Positions 58,020-64,000 of a stretch of DNA of 64,000 nucleotides are shown piece after piece. How positions within the stretch are numbered: position 1 is the first letter of the stretch; each line of letters starts with the position of its first letter. The notes under the pieces are model-generated. The model did not search any database. It saw only the letters and a list, made by a program, of their open reading frames with translations, and was not told the origin of the DNA. Location: the NCBI GenBank assembly GCA_028753945.1, contig JAPNXP010000010.1, positions 3,909,042 to 3,973,041 of the forward strand, read 5' to 3'. This DNA comes from Hexactinellida sp. DTS-2022 (taxonomy: Eukaryota > Porifera > Hexactinellida). Position numbers and translations under genes: made by a program.

Positions 58020-58650
58020 AATTTAATATCGATAATTTAATCCTATTTATTATGATTAAATTTATAATATTAAAGAACCACAATATTTTATATTATATTT
58101 TGATAATCGAAATTTGGGCAATTTGTGTCTGGTAGTGAAATTGAAATGATCGTAAATTTTCAGACCACTTCAGACCACAAGGTGATAGTCTTATCAAATG
58201 GAGATTTTTAATACTATAAAATAAAACTTGTGTGTGAAGTTGACAGTGCGCGACAGATTAATTTCTTAAGGTTTGAAGTTGTGATAGTGCAGAAAATGTT
58301 TTTCCCAAATAGCAATAGTTACAATGAAAATATACGTTAGATACTGAGCTATTCTTTTATATCAGCAACATTCCTGCAAATGTTTCTAATTATACAGCCT
58401 TGAAATCTTTCAACAGCATCTGTCTTTACATCACACACTATAATATATCAAATAATAAATGTGGTTTTTCAATCAATAAATTCAAATTTAAATTAGTTGT
58501 CGTTAAGACCACTTTGAAGTCCTATTATTCCAAGAAGCTGTATTGTTTCGAGAAAATTTAACTGCAACCTTAGATATTAGACAATGCTCTATCAGATAGA
58601 CTACGTTTGGATATTTTATAAGATGGTAAAATATTTCCTAATTCCAGGGG
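58020..58650. other. Probable intron or intergenic DNA of the Ginger-like relic
   Basis: AT-rich, no coding exon seen. Confidence 0.3.
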
Positions 58651-59265
58651 GTGTGCCACTGTGTGATGGAGACTCTCTTTAGGTGCCTTTAAAAAGTGAT
58701 TTCTGGGATTGAGGGGTATAATGCTAAGCTACGTGGTGAGTTATGCCGCTACATTCTGAGTGATGGGAAAAACATCGGCTGGTACTTCTCTCAGGTTCTA
58801 TCTACCACTCCTGCTGATCATCTTAGTAGAACTTGTATGTACAACGAAGGAATTTGGGCTACCGATGCCGAGTTGATAACTGCCTCTGCACTACTCCAGA
58901 CAAATATATATGTTGCTAATCAGGTATATCGCACAGAGGGCAGTAAGGTAGAGATGCCAGATATCCGTTGGTCACGTATTAGAGCTTCCAACATCAACAA
59001 CAAAAACCATACTCTATACATTTCTAACTTTTCAAAACTCTATGAACCTGTGAAAAAGATTAATAGCCGTACTCCAACATTCTTCTTTCACGATACAACA
59101 CCAATTAAAATCAATTTAGTCGTTTATCTATCACTGAAATTGTCTCACACACGAACACCTACATTATTACGAAAGCGCTCAAAGGTAAGGTACATCGAAC
59201 CTTGTGGGGACTTCTGCCCGAGGTTATTCTGGCAACCCAATCCCTATTATGGTGAGCGCAGATAA
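58651..59265 (+). pseudogene. OTU-like peptidase domain, catalytic Cys lost
   Basis: The frame opens with an OTU signature decayed to CDGDSLFRCL, read across a small deletion. In working OTU domains this block is DGN/DCLFRAL with the nucleophilic Cys; here the Cys codon is gone. It continues VISGIEGYNAKLRGELCRYIL, WYFSQVL, GIWATDAELITASALLQTNIYV, typical OTU helices and the I-x-V strand. It ends with NNKNHTLYIS, the likely catalytic-His block. An in-frame TAA and the deletion lie near 58678-58696, so the 189-codon open frame from 58696 is only the rear part. OTU enzymes remove ubiquitin. Position 1.4 kb after the integrase relic on the same strand suggests that it was the C-terminal module of that element. 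Confidence 0.65.
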
Positions 59266-59302
59266 TGGAAACGTGAGCGGCAAGGGCACATCCAGTGGCG
59301 GC
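59168..59302 (+). repeat. Block of about 125 bp shared with 11660-11792
   Basis: See the other copy. Here it begins gaaagcgctcaaaggtaagg and ends ccagtggcgg, overlapping the end of the OTU-like frame by translation in another frame. Confidence 0.75.
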
Positions 59303-59459
59303 GCTAGCGCTCCGTATTGAATGGGGCTAACCCGGGCTCAATATTTACTTGATGGGGCTAAGCCAACCTTGCTTTATATAGGAAACTATCATTTAAACTT
59401 GTGCATATAACTATATTTATACTAGGATTTTCGGAATCGTAATGTGGAACTGAGTCACT

Positions 59460-59945
59460 AGCAGGCTTGGGGCTGATTACGATTACAATCGTAATCGATT
59501 GTAATCGATTACAACTTTTCCTGTAATCGTAATCGTAATCATAATCAAGCTTTTTCTTAAGGATGTAATCGTAATCGTAATCACTCACTAGTAATCAGCC
59601 CCCAGGTATGGCACCAGACCCCCCAAATTTTCCACAATAACTTCAAATAAGGTTATAGTTTAAGGGTTCACTGATCTCATTGCACCCCGAAAGATATATC
59701 TGGTCCCTACAAATAATTCTTGGTGGCTACCCCCATGCACACGGGCCTTATTTTTCGTGCGCATGAAACTCCGGGGCTTAATCGGAACGATCGTATTGCA
59801 TCGTAAAGAAAATGAAATTGTAATCAATTGTAATTGATTGTAATCTATTACAACATTTCGTGTAATCGTAATCGTAATCTAAATCAAGCTTTTTCTGAAG
59901 GATGTAATCGTAATCGTAATCACTCACTAGTAATCAGCCCCAGGT
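59460..59945. repeat. Two copies of a GTAATC-rich MITE
   Basis: Copy 1 (about 59466-59604) has inverted ends cttggggctgattacg and cgtaatc...gtaatcagccccca. Copy 2 (about 59810-59943) ends gtaatcagccccagg. Both contain gtaatcgtaatc runs and caagctttttctgaagg-type centres. A 33 bp tandem duplication, agtaaccgaaataatacatg..., follows at 59954-60022. Confidence 0.75.
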
Positions 59946-60103
59946 CTGGTCACTAGTAACCGAAATAATACATGACTGGACTATACAGTAACCGAAATAA
60001 TACATGACTGGACTATACCAGTGTTAATGAATTACCTTTGATAAATGTAACCCCAATGCTTAGATATTAAAATTGATTCTGAGTATAATTTGTAATTTTC
60101 ACA

Positions 60104-62313
60104 CTAAATGTTAGAAATAGTTTTATTCAATGGTATTCTGCGATTCCCAGTCTTCTCGAATCTATCAGCCATCTCATCCATATCAATTTTGGACGTACGT
60201 CTCCTATTGATTGCCAAAGTCGCAAGGTCTCCTAGTCTACAATCTTCCATTGTGCTTCGCAGATACGTTTTAAGTTTTAACACGTTTCATGCAGGAGAAT
60301 GAACGTTAATTTTCAGCTGTAGTCACGGGAATGGTACAGGCAATCTGGTATGTCTTGTAGAGTTCAGTGTATACCACTTTGTGAGGCTCAACGAAGTTGA
60401 TTACCTCTAACATAGTTTTTAACTGCGGGTTGGCCTTTCTGTACTGGTTGGAGAACACAGTAAACTCACCATTGAGCAATTCCTCGTTAAGTTGATAATG
60501 TTCAACAAAAGGCCTGATGACTTGGATTTTGAGGAAATACTTAGATGATGGAACCAAAGCTGACATTGCCTTGGGTACGGAACACGTGTCCTTGCTGAAA
60601 CGTCTGTCTAATTCATCAATGAAAAGTGTGATCACTGGGAGGAATAATTTCTCTTTGTAGTTAGATTTGACCCACATTTTGCCATTGATAGCATCGTTTC
60701 TGAATTTTCGACGACGTTTTTCGAGTGGTTTCTGTATCTGGTTTTCGTCAATGAGTACCTTCGCCGTATCCCAGGTTACTTCAAATAGATCCTCTGCAAA
60801 AAGAGACATCTTAAGCGTATCAATGTGATCAACTGCAATACCCATATCAACGTGTTTATGCTGCAAGTAGTTCGCTGAATACGATGAATGTGTCAACATT
60901 TTCTGAATAACTGAAGACAGATCACAAAGTCAGCATCAATCAGACTAACGATCGCTTGTGCTGCAGCTCTTCTAACAGTGTTGTGATTTTGGGCGAAATG
61001 CTCGGCAGCCCACAATGATTGGTCCTAAAGTTAGAGCCACTGCTGAGCAAGCCTCAGCTTGACAGCACCAACGAGTTTTGGATAATGCCTTCAATTCATG
61101 ATGTTGCGCTTCATGTTTACCCAATACATTTGGCGTCTTCTCAAAGAAATCGTGCGGAACAGAAGCTGAGAAGAATGTGTAGAGTTGCTGAATGCTCGCA
61201 AAAATGACACAGCCATATCAATTTCTAGGCAGCAAGCGACCACCACTAAGTTAAGTCTGTGTGCCCAGCAATGCACATATACAGCCATTGGACATACTTC
61301 ACGTCTCATGAGAGCTTGTAGACCCCGTATCCGACCACTCATTGTTGAAGCACCATCATAGCATTGAGCAACCATATGATCACGTGCGCATATAGCCATA
61401 TACCCATAACTGCGAGGACATCCTTCAGCTTTTCCATGATTGAAATCGCGTCTAACCCCTCTGCTCTGCCAAAGTCGAAGAAATCCTCTTGCAGCACACC
61501 CTCGCAAACGTATCTTAGGCATACTGTTATTTGCTCGATCTTGCCAACAACTCTGGACTCGTCCGCCAATAATGAAAAATCGCCTGCTGCCTTAAGATCT
61601 TCTAAAATATCCTGACGTACTGACTTTGCAAGAATAGACAAAATTGAATCCTGGACAGAGTGATGAACATATTGAGCATTCCGTGGTCCGTTTAGTTTCT
61701 CTTTTAAGTATTGTCATGGGCCCATAATGCAGTAAGGATCTCTAGAAAATTACCTCTGTTCCGAAACCCGCAATTGAATCCAGGGTCAATAACTTCCCCT
61801 GAGTCCTCCACCAATCTCCCCTCACGGTGACCATGGAAAGAAATGTCTTGGACAGCACACAGAGTGATTACCTGACCAACTGTTTTTATGAAATGTCGAT
61901 TATCACGAAGTGTTTGGGCACTGTAGACCTCGACCTTGGCCTCAATACTCCCAGTTAGAAGGCTGTTTTCATATTCTGTCCACTTGAACATTGAACTTAG
62001 GTGTGCTAACGACTCTTCATGGAGTTTGATTCCTTTTTTCTTTTCCATTGCAATCTTCCAATTATTAAACCCAAGGATAGTCCACTTTGACTCGTATCCA
62101 TCAACCTGAAATAACCGACAAGGATAGCAAAACATGGCATCGAGTTTTTGAGTTTACTCCAGCCAAGGTCTACCGGCAAACCATACGCAGGAATTCATAG
62201 TTGCGTCGAGACTCGAGAATCCACATATTTTCCCAGTTCACCTTAGCTGCTCCCTCCGCCGGGTGGCACTGGACGCGAGCACGCTTAGCAGCAGGACCAC
62301 CAGCTTTGGCCAT
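60104..62313 (-). pseudogene. hAT transposase with TTF-type zinc finger, broken
   Basis: The start at 62313 gives a basic N-terminus and, after a frameshift, a TTF/BED-like finger (MFCYPCRLFQVDG, FNNWKIAMEKKKGIKLHEESLAH). The catalytic region follows in several frames: DFSLLADESRVVGKIEQITVCLRYV (first Asp, about 61540-61580), AQCYDGASTMSG (second Asp, about 61330-61370), YVHCWAHRLNLVV (about 61235-61280) and KALSKTRWCCQ (about 61050-61085, conserved TRW). The 60306-60899 frame gives a long helical segment. The C-terminal dimerisation region RSFSCMKRVKT...YLRSTMEDCRLGDLATLAI lies at 60104-60300 after a stop and a frameshift. At least five breaks, so inactive. A possible right terminus, CAGTGGCGGCG, is at 62484. 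Confidence 0.88.
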
Positions 62314-62473
62314 CTCATGTAGATTCATCAATCAGAACACTACAAATGTAATAACACTGTTGCATTAACACTTAACATTGATTGGGCATTCATGTTTGAA
62401 GACTCTGATTTAATCTTGTTGTTCATGTTCTATATTGTTCACATTTCGCTAAAAATATCTGAAAAGTGTGCCC

Positions 62474-62484
62474 CGCCGCCACTG
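62474..62484. repeat. hAT-type terminus cagtggcggcg (read on minus strand)
   Basis: Located 170 bp upstream of the hAT transposase start, in the position expected for its 5' end. The matching string at 59293 could be the other end, but flanking 8-mers (ggcacatc and gtgtccta) do not match. Confidence 0.45.
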
Positions 62485-62639
62485 GTGTCCTATCTAAGCT
62501 GTCTATATTTACAGGCAACTAATAATTCTTCCCTTTAGCCATTAATTTTGTATATTCTTTTGTAAATTGTATCATAGAGTTTCTTTTGTAAATTGTATCA
62601 TAGAGTTATTTTGTAATGAATTCCTCTGATTTCGTATTG

Positions 62640-63005
62640 GAATCTACTATTAAACACAAGGGTGGGTGTGTGTATATATATATTTGTTTGTATGTTCCGA
62701 ATTGATTGAAGAAACTGGACGGTTTCGAAATCTGATTTTTGAGATTTTTAACAACTTTTTGCTCTCGACAACAAGTTGAAATTCCCACTCGAAATTTCTC
62801 ACACCTCGTCAAGTTATGACGTTATTGTCGCATTTCGAGGATCATTAAAACTCACTTAATTGCACATAATTTCCGCCCTTTAAAGATAAATATCTAAAAA
62901 TTTAATAGAAATGCACATTAATGATGCCGATACGTTGGTCACATTAGATTACCAATCTGTTTACTCATTATCGCATGTTGACTTAATCATCAAAATTCAT
63001 TTTGT
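62640..63005 (+). repeat. Dispersed repeat family R3, full copy
   Basis: It contains both the gtgtgtatatatatat/tgtatgttccga part (shared with 39345-39437) and the tatgacgttattgtcgcatt part (shared with 57665-57900). No termini or gene were recognised. Confidence 0.8.
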
Positions 63006-63699
63006 TAACGTTATTAATTCAAATCAAATCATTTGAGAATACAAATCAAATAATTAGCCACTCAAATTCTCGTAATCAAATTAAATTAAATCAAATATTT
63101 GAAATATTTGATTTGATTTACAAAACTGGTATTAACAGTAGACATGTTCATACCCTTGGGTTAGTACATTACAATAATTTGGAAGATGCCTGGAACAGAA
63201 ATAAATTTGTATAAAATTATATATTCCATTACAAAATAAAAAAAAGGTATAAAAATTAAAATGATGTAAAATTAGTTATTGAGGAAAATAAATGTTGAAT
63301 TGTATGAAACTCGATTGTTGTGTGTTGTTTGCACGTTTGTCAGGATTGTATTAAAATGATGGGGGAATAGAAACCGCATTTATAATTGAGATAGAGTCCA
63401 AGTTCCCAATGTTATAATAGGTAACAATTGTTGGAATGGGTAAACAAGTATGCTGAACACGAATTTCACATTTTACATTTTTAAAATAAACTGTATAGGT
63501 AAACAAATTATTGAAAATTCAAATTCGACTTAGAAGTTAGCTCTCAACTGGTATTATATGTAAAACACGAATTTGGCATTTATAAATTTAGAATATGAAT
63601 ATTTATTGTTGTTGTTTACCAAAATAGTAAATCAATTTATTCACTTTCCAGCATCCATTATGGGAAACAAGTTAAAATTATGGAAAATGTGGAAAGGGA
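63006..63699. other. AT-rich interval with AAATCAAAT inverted repeats
   Basis: Near 63080-63112, aaatcaaatatttgaaatat pairs with the adjacent inverse (tatttgatttgattt). Otherwise nothing supported. Confidence 0.4.
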
Positions 63700-63787
63700 C
63701 GTATATATAAGGGCGTAGCCAGGCCAAAATCTAGGGGGGTGCAACTGCCCCCCCCTGATCCACCCTCCCTACGCCCATGCGTATATA
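63700..63787. mobile_element. 72 bp MITE with CATGGGCGTAG-type ends
   Basis: Ends are 63708 and 63779. The target duplication cgtatata is exact over 8 bp (63700-63707 and 63780-63787). Terminal inverted repeats are taagggcgtag and catgggcgtag, and the interior is mainly G and C runs. It shares its end sequence with the 441 bp MITE at 48490-48930 and looks like an extreme deletion derivative. Confidence 0.85.
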
Positions 63788-63799
63788 GACATTGACAAA

Positions 63800-64000
63800 T
63801 TTTATTTACCAACTATATAAACACCGGTTTAGTGTGGAATAAAGCCGCATTGGGGCCGTTAACTTAAGGTGCGTAGCACCCACCCGTCGTAAAGCGACCG
63901 AAACCGAAGTTCTCGTATTACTGAAAGTTACTAAGTTATCAAGAACGAGTTAAAATCAGACGGTTTGACAGTATCCATGGTATACCTATAGTAACGAGTT
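63800..64000. other. GC-richer unassigned sequence at the window edge
   Basis: It includes ggtgcgtagcacccacccg, a small hairpin. No gene or repeat partner in the window. Confidence 0.25.

Noticed and set aside
59480..59940. Telomere-like GTAATC repeat
   Set aside because: Runs are very short, occur in both orientations and lie inside inverted ends, so they belong to a MITE.
59293..62484. Complete hAT element with ends at both positions
   Set aside because: Both strings read cagtggcggcg, but flanking 8-mers do not match. The left string is also part of the block shared with 11660-11792, so it need not be a hAT end.

Overview
This window looks like nuclear DNA from an AT-rich invertebrate metazoan. 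Its coding exons carry standard-code metazoan protein families, GT-AG introns are very short (62, 64 and 68 nt where both ends can be fixed), and the transposon types present are animal ones: THAP/P-like, Ginger-like integrase, hAT, Tigger/pogo, FLYWCH-MULE, TTAA-target elements and a jockey/CR1-type LINE. I see no bacterial operon, CRISPR array, rRNA or phage. The species cannot be named from the sequence. Almost everything is mobile or repetitive. The one convincing host gene is the 5' coding exon of a beta-ureidopropionase-like gene at 46896-47261.

Layout. 1-7100: a hAT-like MITE end, a 311-320 bp tandem repeat carrying a nested GC-rich MITE, an 81-82 bp tandem array, a decayed hammerhead-ribozyme-like fold and a short piece of a 179 bp satellite. 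7100-11300: a long hairpin and P-like element 1, with good ends but a frameshifted transposase. 11650-21400: an intron-containing Ginger-like gene on the minus strand (integrase plus USP-like peptidase), split by P-like element 2 (13330-18776). Element 2 itself holds a minisatellite, a TTAA-target element and a hAT MITE. 21460-42300: a fragmented 179 bp satellite in both orientations, interrupted by a TTAA element, a LINE, a Tigger element and several MITEs.

42559-46303 is P-like element 3. It has 143 bp terminal inverted repeats, an exact 8 bp target duplication and a three-exon reading frame that splices to an uninterrupted 955-residue THAP9-like transposase. It is the only transposon here whose gene reads as intact. 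46896-64000: the host exon, four MITEs with target duplications, a MULE, an inverted-repeat element, a second Ginger-like relic ending in an OTU-like domain, a broken hAT transposase and dispersed repeats.

Functionally, the three P-like transposases are one THAP zinc finger plus RNase-H-like DDE architecture at different stages of decay. The two Ginger relics share an integrase core but carry different ubiquitin-peptidase-like tails and a common block of about 125 bp downstream. Nested insertions and target duplications give a partial order of events: Ginger gene before P element 2, satellite before LINE, Tigger and TTAA element, and the 158 bp MITE before amplification of the 311-320 bp repeat.
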